A stretch of DNA of 64,000 bases from Aquilaria yunnanensis. Taxonomy: Eukaryota; Streptophyta; Magnoliopsida; Malvales; Thymelaeaceae. Position 1 is the first letter of the stretch, and each line of letters begins with the position of its first letter. The stretch spans positions 55,124,501 through 55,188,500 of the forward strand of contig CM077593.1 in NCBI GenBank assembly GCA_039654915.1. Direction: 5' to 3'. The notes below the pieces were generated by a model. That model did no database searches and was not told the DNA's origin. It was given only the letters and a program-made list of their open reading frames with translations. Below, piece by piece: positions 1-11,449 of this stretch. Position numbers and translations under genes: made by a program.

Positions 1-1835
1 TTACATGAGGTAAGGGATTTATGATTCATGCATATTTGATGCCATTCATAACTTGCTTATGGTAGAATTCAAGTATTTTTATGAATGGTGTTAGTTGGTG
101 GACGGTTACCAACATGGTTGACTAGTGACATTTTGATGAGTTGTGTGGTGTTTATGGACACCATAAGGTTGGTTCAAATGTAGCATTGTGGCCTAGTGCA
201 TCTGTTCGTGCAGGTTTGAGGTAGGTGAAGGCATTCCTAGGACCATTCGGAGGCATTGAAAGCCCTTAAAAAGCCTTAGGTGAATAGGAGAAAGTTCAGG
301 CCTCAGGGGCTTGGCACCTCAGCACTAGGTGGCATTGCACTCGACAACATTGACATGTAGTATTTTTGCCAAACCTTTTCACTCGGTTGTCTGATTGAGG
401 CGATTCTAGATTCTATGTGAAGCTTAGAGACAATGCTACCATTTCCATCACTTGCCCATGTTTGAAATGGACTAGGTTTTTCTTTACTTGTTTTGAAAGT
501 AAGGGGGTATTTGGTCACAATAGTGCACCATTACTTAGGTGCAAGGTTTAGTACCACTGGAAGCCTCGTTGGGCATTCAGATTTGAGGCTTTGATGTGGG
601 AACCTTAGCGCAGCAAAGGTGGGCTCTAAAGAATATAATAAATCAGTCCAACCATGGTCTTTACCATTCCACTTGGGTGAACCAGGTAATGGTGGATAGG
701 TTTGTGCCTTGAGAGAAGGTTTAGTGCCCATGTAGACTATGTATGGTTACTTGAGGCACAAGTGAAAACCTAGTCCACTCTTGGTAAGGTTTTGAGGTGG
801 AAGCTTAGTACACAAGTAACTTAGATAGGTCTAAGGGCTTGAGGTACTATGTGGAGGCTTAGTACACCTAGGTAGTTCCTTGGAACTTAAACGAGTTACA
901 TCGACCATGTTCACTTGAACAACAATTAAGGGAAGGTTAAAGTTGGCTCACCAAGAGTGAGTTAGGGGCCAAAACTCATAAGTCACAAAGTGACACCCAT
1001 CGAAGGACTAGGAAGAGGAGAGGTCCCAAGGGACTTGAATATATGCACATATGTTAGCCCTTAGACTGTAAGTGCACACAATAGACTTCATATATTATAT
1101 TTATATGTGTGTCCTCAGTATTTTTCTTGTTGGTTAAAAGATCCCTTACTGAGAATCTTTGGTTCTTACTCCCTTATCATTTGTTGTGTAGATTTTAGGT
1201 CCACAGAGCTGATAGCCATTAAAGGCTGTTAAGATATGCTCACGAGTTGGTATTGCATTTATTTGAATCCTTGTGAGTCTAGTTTTGTGGTTTGCATGTT
1301 GGTTAGGTTATGGTGCTAACTACAGTTATTTATTTGGTCGATGGGGGCTTGAGAAGCATAAGGGAGGGCTTACAAGGCTTGCCATCGAGAGTTTGCTCTA
1401 AGGTGCAAGCTTAGTTGAAGATCTCAAAAGTAAATTTTGGCATATAGTTTTCATACACTAGTTGCCTCCAATGTTGATGTTGAAAAGAGTACTCTAAAGT
1501 CACTGTTGGGTGCAACCATAGTCTACTTATTTATGGATGCTTGCACATGATTGATTAAGTGTAGTTAATTCAATGATTATTTTGTATGCTTTGACAACAT
1601 TGAAACTTGGTTTTTAGTGGAAAGCCCGGGCAATGTTTTATGATTTATGTTCATACTTTATAACTTGTTTTGTCACATAAGTCAAGGCATTACTCTTGCA
1701 TGGTCACATGGTAGGATTAATTAACTAGAAGCATAACTATTTTAACAAATCTACATGTAATTAATTAGCCAATTGCGACAAGTGAGGAACAAGTTCCCAC
1801 AAGCTTCCTTGGCAGGCCAACGAGGTGCCGTGTCA
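1..1835 (+). repeat. Degenerate LTR-like sequence X (3' part of an unclassified LTR)
   Basis: No coding frame is credible here. The stretch carries short recurring phrases built on 'gtggaagcttagtacac' near 540-560, 715-725, 795-812 and 848-870. Around 1140-1215 it has the pattern 'ttactgagaat...cttactccctt...tgtgtagattttaggt', which resembles a pattern inside the family K LTRs. It ends with GTGTCA directly before a primer-site-like sequence at 1839. I infer the 3' portion of an old plus-strand LTR whose 5' end lies outside the window. It could equally be another repeat class. Confidence 0.35.
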
Positions 1836-1838
1836 ATT

Positions 1839-1852
1839 TGGTGCCAGAGTTA
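1839..1852 (+). other. Possible primer-binding site of element X
   Basis: TGGTGCCAGAGTTA follows the putative LTR end (TCA at 1833-1835) after three bases. It matches the usual plant initiator-tRNA-Met primer site TGGTATCAGAGC at 9 of 12 positions. The match is weak, so this is a suggestion only. Confidence 0.3.
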
Positions 1853-2134
1853 GATCATGGTCATTGGAGGCCAGTTACTGAGATATAGTGTATTGTCCCT
1901 ATGCTAGGGTGGTTAGTACTAACCCATATCTATGAGTTGTCATCTAGCTTTGGCTACAAGTTGAACTAGCGAAACTTGTTCAGGGTGGCTTTTGCATGCT
2001 AAGGTCCAAGAGTGGATCCTAGCGGTCTAGTATGGCAATGTTAGGGCAGTTAGTTTGGCTTACTCTGTTGTTAGGTAATAGCTTGGTACAAGTAGTTGGG
2101 ATGTCACCACCATCCTCATAAGTTGTTTTAGACG
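1853..2134. repeat. Internal sequence of X, left part
   Basis: Non-coding, stop-rich sequence downstream of the possible primer site. It continues after 20108 once the inserted L1/T1 block is removed. No protein domain is recognisable. Confidence 0.3.
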
Positions 2135-2139
2135 TCAAT
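2135..2139. repeat. Target-site duplication of solo LTR L1 (left copy)
   Basis: TCAAT lies immediately left of the L1 LTR (2140). The identical TCAAT is at 20104-20108, just after the last base of L1 that was displaced to the far side of T1. This pair shows that L1 inserted as an element and that everything between is a later insertion. Confidence 0.85.
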
Positions 2140-4576
2140 TGTCACCCACCCTGGGGGTAGTCCAATTATGGTGCAAAAATTGTGCATTTAGACTCCTAGG
2201 ATTGATAATCTTTTGTAGGCCATCAAACACTACCCTTAGTGTGCATACCTAAGTGGCCCTCTCGGGCACTATGTAAACACATGCATGTAGGTCTAACCAT
2301 CACACGCATATTGACATTTCATGCACACCATGGCAGCAAAAAAGGAAAATATGGCACAAGTCTTAATCTTGGCTACTACACATTAGGCAATCTTGTTAAG
2401 TTCTAGTGACCTACCACTGCACCTGTAACTTCCACTAATAAACTACATTACCAAGTATAGAATTATACAAAACCAAGTAATTTTTAATTACATCAATATC
2501 CCACCTATGGACCAAGTTATGGATTTTTTAAGTTGGTTACAAAATTTTGACCAAATGAACAGTAATTTAGCCAAATTTGCAACATCATATCTTTGGCTAT
2601 AGGGATCAAAATTCAGAAATTTCGAAATCCTTGTTCAACCTCTAGATGTTTTCTAGGTGTGATCAAAATTTCACACCAATATTTCTTCTACATAGAGAGA
2701 TATAGAACCCTAAGTACAGAGTCCAAATTATGGTCACTTAATGACCATTTTGCACATACAAAATTTCAAAAGTGTGCAAACACTTCATTCACAAGGGAAA
2801 ATCCCTCCAAGGCTACCCCATATATGTCCATTACACATAGGAAATACATTCCCTTGCATTTAACAACCATATGTGGCTAAAACAAAATTTACAAGTAAGG
2901 AGCCTATCATTCACACTTAGGCAGCTTTGCACCACATCACTTACATAGCCAAAACACTACTCAAATGTTCACATACTTGTCTCATTTTACATACACTACA
3001 TGTACATGAATACATGCACTAAAAAATGGTATTAAATCAGCCAAATACACACCCTAGGTTACAGGAGTGCCTGAGACACAATGGACTCCAAAACAGGATG
3101 CTGGATAGCTGCTGCACAATACAATAAGTACCACCATTAAAAATACCAAATGTGCTCCTAAAATCACCAAACTTACCAGATCATAAGTAGACATATAGAA
3201 GTTCAAGTACCTAAAATTCAAAATAAAAAATCAAACCACAAATGTCAGTTTGAATGAGATCTTTCTGTTGGACCAGAAATGACAGAATTTAGGGGAGTAA
3301 GTTTCGTTGAGAAACTTAGAAAGGTTAGCAGTTGGTTTCAATAGGCTATGTAACCATCATTAAAAACTGAATCCAAAGACACTAAAACACAAAATCCACA
3401 ATATAGCAACCAAATGCAGCAACCATTAACAACCAACAAACACTTGAAATGCTACAGCAACATATACCATACATTAGTCCATAAAACATGTAATAAACAT
3501 AAATAAATCACTATGCAAGCTCTCCTCAAACTATTGCTTGGTTTTAGGATCATTTTAACACTAGTTAGTACTAACTTTGGGCTTTAGAAACCCTCATTTC
3601 ATTGCCATCTTTGTGCACTCCACACTAGGTCACAAAACCTTCAATAAGTGCACTCCCCTCACTAAGCTTAGTTCATTAGGCTCATGGCTTTGTTCCAATC
3701 TTAACCCTAGCTCCATGGTTGTTTAAAAAAATAGAAATAACCCATGAGAGCAAGTTAACCCTTACCAAAGTAGGAGGCTGAAAATCAAGCTTGATCCTTC
3801 AAGTATCAAAGCAATAGCTCTAGTTTGCTTCCAATTGCTTCCTTTTGCCTTGAATTTCAATCAATTGCAAGTTTGAAGGTGCGGTGGCTGTGGAGGAAGT
3901 GTGGCTGTGTTATTAGGCTGGAGGAGGCTAAAAATGAGAGAGAGAAATAAGTTAGTTTGCCACTTAAATGGCCTTAAATGAGCTTAGGGGCACAAAACAC
4001 ACTTAAACAAGCTTAACCTTTCCTTTAGGTCATTTTGCTTCTCACTAATTATGATTTCTTTGTCTTAAACTCATTGGTACACATGTGCCCGACATTTTTT
4101 ACCCATTTACAAGCCATAGCTATCCCCCCCTAGGTGGGAAAACTCCAAATTGATTCCTTTGACTTAAGTCAAAGACATACACACACTAAGGCCTATATTA
4201 AAACACTTAGGTCCTTTATGCCTTTTTGTGTTTTCTTTGCGATGAATTGTCTTCTATAAGCAATTTGGTCATACCATAGTACTTTCAAATCATTCATATT
4301 CTTCCCATAACTCTGCAAAGCTTTTTCTTGAGAGTTTGCAATTAAGTACCCAAATTTCCAAAACCTTACAAAAAAATCCATAGGTTGCTTGACAAACAAC
4401 CAACACTTAAGGCTTTTCCTGGGGGCCAAGTTACCAACTTCGAATAGTTTTAAGGAGGTGTTCATTATACCTGTTACACCTCACACTTTAAATACTATGA
4501 AGAGAATTACACAATATAATGTATTTTTTACCATTATGTCACACTTGTAATTCTCCCATTTTTGTGTGGTGGTAAC
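2140..4576 (-). mobile_element. Family K (Tekay/Del-type) solo LTR, L1, minus orientation
   Basis: Read on the minus strand it starts GTTACCACC (its first base T is now at 20103 complement, beyond T1) and ends GGGTGACA. It aligns along its length with the LTRs at 17404-19891, 20452-23293 and 32152-34632. There is no internal region or second LTR, so it is a solo LTR of about 2438 bp, a usual outcome of LTR-LTR recombination. T1 inserted one base before its 5' end. Short reading frames inside it are not genes. Confidence 0.85.
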
Positions 4577-5353
4577 TGATGCTTGTCGGCATCTTCATTG
4601 TATGAGATGGTAGGCCTGAGTGGGACTTCTAGTATGGAGAAGTTGGTGAAGTAGACTTCTGGTGTGAGATTGCCTGAAACGCTTAAAAGAACAGGGGTTA
4701 GGAGGTCCTCAGAGTGTGTTTCCAGGGAAGGAGCCTCTGATGCCCAAATTAGTATTCGGAAAGTAAGGAGTAGTGATTGGAGAGTAAAGAGCAGAATTGT
4801 CCTAAGAGTTCAGCCTATGTCCTTACCAAGGTCGTTCCCCAAGCATTTATAGGATATCATTGGGAGAAGTCCGTTTGGCACAGCCTGCTCAGATCATGAC
4901 ATGTGTTTGGCCAGATGCGGTCCGTACCTTCAGGGATAGGGATCTCCCGCTGGCCATAGGCCGTTCTAGCCAGAAGTCAGGGCTGTGGGAGGCCTGTGTG
5001 TTAGGGGCATGTGCGAGGTCCCTATGTGAGAGGCCCCTTAACCATTTTTATCGTGTCGACAAGACCCCTTCGACGAAAGAGATCTCTTCGGGATATGAGA
5101 GCTTCTTGCCGAGGTTGTTCCAATCATTTGGAAGGCCCCTTAGTAGAGAGGATTCCCTTCAGACGATGTCTTTCCCTGCCGAGGATTGTGCGTCTACTTT
5201 TCTCAAAGTTTGTTAGGCCATCTTACCGAGGGTGGTAATGTACCATTTTCCCGAGGTCAGTCCTGTTATTCCCTGAGGGTGGTGCTCATCTTTACAGAGG
5301 GTGGTGCTCGTCAGAGCTTGTGAGTTTGAAGGGTAATAGCCCTATGGCTATCA
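4577..5353 (-). repeat. T1 3' LTR
   Basis: It starts TGATAGCC (minus strand, at 5353) and ends CATCA at 4577, 777 bp. The match to the 5' LTR at 16877-17403 plus 19892-20097 is clear end to end. A TATA-like CTATAAATGC on the minus strand lies near 4843-4852. The gag start codon present in other T LTRs 31 bases inside the LTR end is ATC here (4606-4608), not ATG. Confidence 0.9.
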
Positions 5354-5366
5354 CATGCCCCCCTCA
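5354..5366 (-). other. T1 polypurine tract
   Basis: On the minus strand a purine run, TGAGGGGGGCATG, sits directly against the TG of the 3' LTR. This is where plus-strand DNA priming occurs in LTR retrotransposons. T5 and T6 have the same purine run followed by CATG at the equivalent place. Confidence 0.8.
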
Positions 5367-5813
5367 GAAAGCCGAAGTTTTAACTTCGGTGAATGGAATC
5401 TCAGAGCATTTCACGGAGCTCGTTATGGAAGCTAGCAGCTACCACAGATGTAGGTTATTGGCCTTTTTAGGTAGGTGACACTTTGTTCTCCAAGGGTGTA
5501 TCCTCTTGGCCAAGGTAGCTTGTAAGTGTCACTCCTCATTTCTTGGCTAGGCCCTTGGTACTTCCAAAGTGTGTATTCCCCTTTTAATTTTCTGCTGTAG
5601 GTCAGTGAATCATCTTGTCCCGTAATCAAACAAGCACGTCACTTCGGATAAGCTTGCCTAGGCCTTCGTGTTGTCAGGAGGTATTCCTTTGTTTCCTCCA
5701 TTGAGTGACATGTGTCACATGGCAATTGGTGGATAGTCACGTTGGTTACGTCAACCGCGTCTTTTTTCCTTCAAGGGGTAATTATGGCGACGATTCGCCT
5801 AACCCCTTCGGCC
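5367..5813 (+). promoter_or_regulatory. Upstream region of the T1 antisense gene
   Basis: About 450 bp between the polypurine tract and the TATA box of the plus-strand gene. No coding frame is credible. The last 110 bp resemble the equivalent region of T5 (about 49390-49526), including a 'gatgacayrtg' stretch and a 'ggtaattatgg/agtaataatga' stretch. I infer promoter-proximal sequence. It contains TTACGTCAAC, which has the TTGAC core recognised by plant WRKY factors, but that match alone is weak. Confidence 0.45.
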
Positions 5814-5820
5814 TATATAA
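5814..5820 (+). promoter_or_regulatory. TATA box of the T1 antisense gene
   Basis: TATATAA within GGCCTATATAAACATTCC, about 285 bases before the first codon. TATA boxes stand at the equivalent place in T5 (49527-49534) and T6 (57770-57763, minus strand), always on the strand opposite to gag-pol. A transcription start some 30 bases downstream is inferred, with a 5' leader of about 250 bases. Confidence 0.65.
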
Positions 5821-6101
5821 ACATTCCTCTGCTCAAAGTTCTCCTCCCTTACTTTCTTTTGCTTCTATTTTGCTCTCGTTTGCTCTCAAGCTTTTATCTC
5901 TTTTCTGCGGTGGTGCAAGCAGTGGAGCAATTTTTGGCTAGTTTTCATGACGGTGTTCCCAAATCCCAACTTTAGCAAGAATTTTGGTGGGTTCTTCTTT
6001 CCGAAGTCCTTCAACTTTCTATGTCTCTACTCTTTTCTATTTTTGCAAAGTCATCTCCTTGTTCCAAAGTCTTAAGACAAAATCATTTCCTTCTTCTGAA
6101 C

Positions 6102-8799
6102 ATGTCTTCTCCGGTCCCACTCATGACTGTTCATCCCATTCCCGAGAGTTAGGCTCCTCTCGACTCTCACCCGTGCTGCACCACTTCAGAGAAAATGAAG
6201 AGGTGGGCAGCTAAGTTCTACATTCCCTCTTATGCTGTAACTAGGCTACCTACTGCAGGCCTGTTTAGTTACATGTATCATTCAAACAAGGTTACCATTT
6301 TTTGAGCCCAACTGAAGGTCAGACTTTGATACCCTCCCCCGAAGATGGTTTGCAAGTTCTGCCAATTTCATGGCATAGCTATGAACCAACTTCCCCCAAA
6401 CTACTATTCTTACTTCAACGCCTTCCTCTGCATGTGTGGGGTTTTTGGGATAGAGCCCCATTTCATCATCTTTATGCATTATTACAAACTTCACCCCATC
6501 CCGAAGGGTGGGTTTTACTTCTTGCTTCCTATGGGAACCAGGAGCAAGAAGTATATGTTCACCTTCAGGATGAAGGAGAATTGGTGGGGTTGGCAGAAGA
6601 AGTTTTTCTTTTTGAAGATGGCTGAGTCATGGAAGCATGTGCTAGCTAGGTGGGCCTCAGGCATTCTGGATGCCGATGTGGTTGATCCCAGAAAGCTACT
6701 AACCCTTGACTTAGAGGCGAACTTGGAGGATTTCGACAGCCACATTCGTGCTGTTGCAGACTGGGACCTCGAGCTCCTTCCTTCTTCCTTGTACCCTTTT
6801 CCCATCATGTGGACCTCATGACCGAGGAGGTACTTTGGGAGTTAGCGATAATCAAGGAACATAAAACTGACCTGGGCATGCCGAAGCTTGCCGTTGATGG
6901 AAAAAAGGTATGGCTAGTGATGCTCCTTCGGGGTGAAGTCACATACGAAGGCCTTGCGGAGAGTAAGTAATTTTCCCAGGAATCCTCATGAGTTTTCTTT
7001 TGTACTTACACTTATGTCCTTCCTTTTGCAGAGATGGGTGATCAATCCACTACCTTCTACAAGTCCCTCTTCCTTGGGCAGGCTTAAAAGGGGGAGCAGC
7101 AAAGGAAGAAAACTACCCCGAAGAGGAAGAAGATGACTGGGGGAGGGCCATCTTCGGCGAGGAAGAAGGCCAAGGAGGACATTTTTCCTCCCCCTCCCGA
7201 AGGCGATGTAGAGGTGCAGTACCAGTCCTTGGTTCGCGCCGATCCACCCTCAGAGTCGGTGGTCAGCTCGACTCCACGGAGCCCTACCACTGAGGCCGAT
7301 GCCTTGGGGACTTTGGCAGGGGGCCCTTCCGCTGAAAAGCTTGACTAGTGCCAAAGAAGGAAGGGCAAGCAAGTCCCTGCCGATGTACAGGAAATCAGCG
7401 ACTCCGATGAGGATATCACCGAGGTTCCGCCAGGTTTGTCCCTTAGCCATTTTTCTATGAGTTTGGGATTTTTCGGCATTTTAGATCTTGTAGACATATG
7501 GCTAAGGGATAATGTGCTGATGGAACTTTGGCGTGATTTTGCAGAGGAGCAGGTGCCCACCGTGTGGATGGTGGAGCACGCCCGAAAGCGGTTCCTTCGG
7601 GACTCTTGCATCTCATGGGACAAGGTGCCAAAAGAGCCTTTCTAGACCTTGATGGAGGACATGAACTTGTTCTCCTAGGATAGCCAGAAAATGGCTCCTC
7701 AGATGGCGAAGGGCATCCTTACCAACGCGACCTTCAAGTCCCTCTGTAAGGAGTGCCCGAGTTAGGAAGTCCTCGCCACGTGGATGGTGGAGCACGCCCG
7801 AAAACGGGCCCTTCAGGACTCCTACATCTCGAGGGACAAGGTGCCAAATGAGCCTTTTTGGACCTTTGTGGAGGACATGAACTTGTTCTCCTAGGATAGC
7901 CAGAAAATGGCTCCTCAGATGGTGAAGGGCATCCTTACCAATGCCACCTCCAACTCCTTCAGTGAGGAGTGCCCGAGTCAGGAGGTCCTCACCGCGAGGA
8001 TATCCGAGCACACTACCCAGGTATCCTTCAAACCTTTATTCCTTTACCAAATTTTTCTAAGTGTTTGCTTTGGTTTGCAAAACTTCACCGAGTGTCGTTC
8101 CCTTTGTAGCTCTTGGCGTATAGTGGATACTTCAGAGCTTGGGCAACAAAGCAGTCTTTAGTCCGATCTCGAATGGAAGAGCCCTTGGAGAAAGCCAAGG
8201 TATTTTGTGCCAGCTCAGTCATTAAGTACACCGAGCTGAACAAGATAGGCAAGGAGGAGATGGCCAAACTTAGGGAGGAGTTCTTAGAGAGTCAAGATGG
8301 GCTCTTTCAAGATTTCTCGAATAAGGTGTTTGACCTCGGCGCGAAGGTCATTGAGTTAGCTTTGGCTAACGAGGCCTACCAAAAGGAGAAGGAGGAGGAG
8401 TCTGCCCCCTTCACGAAGGCCCTCGCAGACAATGCCGAACTTCAAGCCAAGGTCAACGCACTAAAGAAGGAGAAGAAGAAAAAGAAGACAAAGAAGCTGG
8501 AGAAGGAGGCTGCTGAGCTAAGGGACAAGCTGAATGACTTGGCTGTCGAGAAGGACAAAGTTGATCAAGGAACCAAGGTTGTGTTCTAAGATGGCTTCTA
8601 TTTGGCTCGACACCAAGTTCTGGCCAACTACCCAGACCTCAACGTCTCCTTTTTCGCGGGTCTGGACATCCCTAAAGGGCCTCCTTGGACATTGTTGAAG
8701 ATAAAGCACCTCAATCTTCCCTTTTCCCTTCCTCTGGCACCAAAGGTTGTGATAGAGGAGGCTGGTGGTGAAGTAACTCAGGATGGCAAGGTCCCCTAG
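6102..8799 (+). pseudogene. Antisense spliced ORF of T1 ('putative gypsy-type transposon' protein), decayed
   Basis: The gene lies on the strand opposite to T1 gag-pol, between integrase and the 3' LTR. Exon 1 begins MSSPVPLMTVHPIPES and contains a conserved block (about 6345-6820, with CQFHGIAMNQLPPNYYSYFN and YKLHPIPKGGFYFLLP) that I recognise as the plant Transposase_28-like domain. Its biochemical role is unknown. Three introns can be placed: 6963-7031 (GTAAGT...TTTTGCAG), 7434-7544 (GTTTGT...TTTGCAG) and 8021-8109 (GTATCC...TTTGTAG). Exon 2 is basic and proline-rich. Exon 3 holds an in-frame 216-bp duplication. Exon 4 (from 8110) is a Lys/Glu-rich coiled coil with a poly-Lys run near 8468-8500. 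Damage: stops near 6145, 6303, 6333, 7346, 7643, 7676, 7763, 7891 and 8587, and a frameshift near 6820. T5 has the same exon layout. Confidence 0.75.
7565..7996 (+). repeat. In-frame tandem duplication inside exon 3 of the T1 antisense ORF
   Basis: Two copies of 216 bp (72 codons), 7565-7780 and 7781-7996, each starting TGGATGGTGGAGCACGCCCG and each containing the EDMNLFS segment. T5 has a single copy at the equivalent place (about 51226-51440). The copies differ by scattered substitutions, so the duplication is not recent. Confidence 0.85.
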
Positions 8800-8900
8800 G
8801 CGTCTAGAACCCTAAATAGGCTTTTTTTCTTTTTCTTCTTTTTCTTTGTAAACTTCTCCTTGTTGTTCGAATGCACTAATGAAATTTTTTTTTTCCATCT
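8800..8900 (+). terminator. Likely 3' end and polyadenylation region of the T1 antisense ORF
   Basis: After the stop at 8797-8799 comes a T-rich tract (8821-8849), then AATGAA at 8878-8883, a near-consensus polyadenylation signal. T5 has a canonical AATAAA at the matching place (52274-52279). Inference from position and composition. Confidence 0.45.
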
Positions 8901-9003
8901 CCAAAATTTGCCTAAGTCTCAAGACATATTTCTCCTATATTATCTTCGGTATCGAGGGTCAGTTCAACCATTTTCGGTCCAGGTCCCTCGAGAAGATAGT
9001 AAG

Positions 9004-11449
9004 TGTTACTGCCTCAACAAATGGGAAAATTACAGTATAAGGAATAATGGTTATAAACCATTATATAGTGTAATTTTCACCATACTGAATGAAATGTGAG
9101 GGGTAAACTAAATAATCTACACCTCCTAAAAAAATTACAATGGTTACTTGGTGCTAAAGGAAACCCTAGAAGATTGCTTCTTTTACAAGTAATCTATGGG
9201 TCTTATTACAAGATTTCAAGACTTGGGTACTCAATTGTACAACTCTAAACAAGAGATTTAGGAAGGATTTGAATGCTATGGAAGAAATTTTTGGAGGCTC
9301 AATTACATAAAGGAAACAAAAGCTATGATTCAAGAACCTAGGACAACTAGTTGTACAATTGTTCCCAAAAATAACTTAAGGATGGGATAACTTTTGACAA
9401 GAGTCAAAGATGGCCATTTCTAGGATTATCCCAGCCTTTTATTTCCAGCTTCTAAGGTAAAAAATGTGGGCTAAAGATTATCCAAAAAGTCATTGCTTAA
9501 GGCATACTTATAGTGACCTAAGTGAAGGATAAGGTTAAACTAATTAAATCAAGTAAAATATCTTGATTTCTTGCCTTTCCTTGGCCATTTTGGCCATAAC
9601 CAGCCATAGCATTCTTCTTTAGCCACTCCATAGGCTTCCATTGACACCACAGCTCAATCTCTCAAGAAATAAAAAAGGAAGGCAATCGGATGCACCAGGA
9701 ACAAGAAAAACCCTAATTTTTGAGTTTGTTGTGTATCTCTTGAAGATTTCAGCTTTCAAAGCTTAGGTATGGGTTTTATCTTCATCTTTCATGGTTTTTT
9801 ACTGTCTTGATATGATAATCAAGCATCCATGAAGCTAAGACGATGCTTGGAAGAGAGAAAGAAGCTCAAGGAACCAAGTATGGGTTAAGGGGGAGTGCCT
9901 GAACAAGATTCCAGCCTTACTGTTTTTCATGCACTAAGATGGCAGTGGTTATAGGGGTTTCTAGAGCCCAAGTTAGTACTAAATAAGACCAATTAACCTC
10001 CTAAGACCAATCATTAGCTTGAGGAGGGCTGCCATAGTGATTACATATTGTTTATTTGATTGTTTATGGACTAACCCTAATGATGTATTGCTGCCAGCAT
10101 TGCATTTGATTGTGTTCTGTTTGTTTGTGCATTTGGATGGCTATATTTTTGTATACGTGCTTTGTTTTTGTGTTTTTATGTATTTGAATTTCAGGTATGT
10201 TTCTGGGAATTCAAGTTTCTAATGATAAGTCCTTACTAAGTTTAATTCAAGAAACTTATCCCTTTTCTGTCCATTTCAGGTCCAGCAGAAAGATCACATT
10301 CAAAATGACCTTTATCATTCTATTTTTGATCTGAAATTTCAGGTACATTAACTTCCATGTGTCTAGTTATGATCTAGAAATTTTGGTGATTTTATGAGCA
10401 CATTTGGTATTTTTAGTGATGGTACTTATTGTATTGTGCGGCAGCTGTCCAGCATCCTGTTTCTGGAGTCCATTGCATTTCAGGCACTCCTGTCACTTAG
10501 GATGCGTATCTAGCTGAGTTAAGACCATTTTTTAGTTCATGTATGCATGTACATGTAGTGTATTTAAAATGAGATAAGTATGTGGACATTTGAGTAATGT
10601 TGTGGCTATGATTGTGAAGTGGTGCAAAGCTGCCTAAGTGTGAATGATAGGCTGCTTACTTATAAATTCTGTTTTGGCCACATAAAGTTGCTAGATGCAA
10701 GAGAATGTAATTCATATGTGTATTTTACATGTATGGGATAGCCTTGGAGGGCTTTATCTTTGTGAATGAAGTGTTTGAATGGTTTGGAAAAATTGTATGG
10801 GCAAAATGGTCCAAAAGTTGCCAGAATTTTGACCCTGTACCTAAAGTTGAATATATCCCTCTGTAGAATTACTCCTCATACCAAATTTTGACTACGCCTA
10901 TAGGACATCTATAGGTTTAACTTGGATTTGGAATTTCTGGATTTAGACCCCTGTAGCCAAAGATATGACGTTGCAAAGTTGGCTAAGTTACTGTTCACTT
11001 GGTCAGAATTTTGTAACCAACTTAAAAAATCCATAACTTGGTCCATAGGTGGGCTATTGATATAAAAAAAATTCCTTGGTTTTCTCTAAGTCTCTACTTG
11101 ATAATGGAGCAAGGAAAATAGGGGGTACATGGCTATAATGATACAGTTTATTAGAGGAAGTTTGGGTGCAGTGGCTGGAATTTTTGAACCTAGTAAGAAT
11201 GCTTAATGTGTTGAAGCCAAAACTAAGACTTGTGCTAGTGTTTTTTCTTCTTAGCTACCATGGTGTACATAAATGTGAATATGTGTGTTATAGTTAGACC
11301 AATATGCATGTATTTTCATAATGCTCAAGAGGGTCACTTGAGTATGTACACTAGGGGTGTTGTTCTGATAACCCACAGGACACACCAATCCTTGGAGTAT
11401 AAATGCACAGTTTTGGCACCATAATTGGATTACCCCGGAGTGGGTAACA
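9004..11449 (+). mobile_element. Family K solo LTR, L2, plus orientation, inserted in T1
   Basis: 2446 bp, starting TGTTACTGCC and ending GGGTAACA. Flanking 5-bp duplications are GTAAG (8999-9003) and ATAAG (11450-11454), one base different. Sequence details (for example the 'tccagcagaaagatcacattcaaaatgacc' region) place it with the fragment at 46863-48279 in a subfamily distinct from A and C. It inserted in the T1 spacer between the antisense gene and integrase. Reading frames inside, such as 10019-10222, are chance frames. Confidence 0.88.

Noticed and set aside
7613..8011. 132-codon minus-strand frame with an internal repeat
   Set aside because: The repeat is the 216-bp duplication of exon 3 seen from the other strand; the plus-strand frame is the conserved one.
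6102..8799. Captured host gene
   Set aside because: The same gene with the same introns is in T1, T5 and T6 at the same place and resembles a known plant transposon-associated domain, so it belongs to the element family. An ancient host origin cannot be excluded.
10019..10222. Short hydrophobic frames in K LTRs (also 33175-33381, 18846-18640 minus)
   Set aside because: They are low-complexity T-rich LTR sequence with no conserved start or domain.
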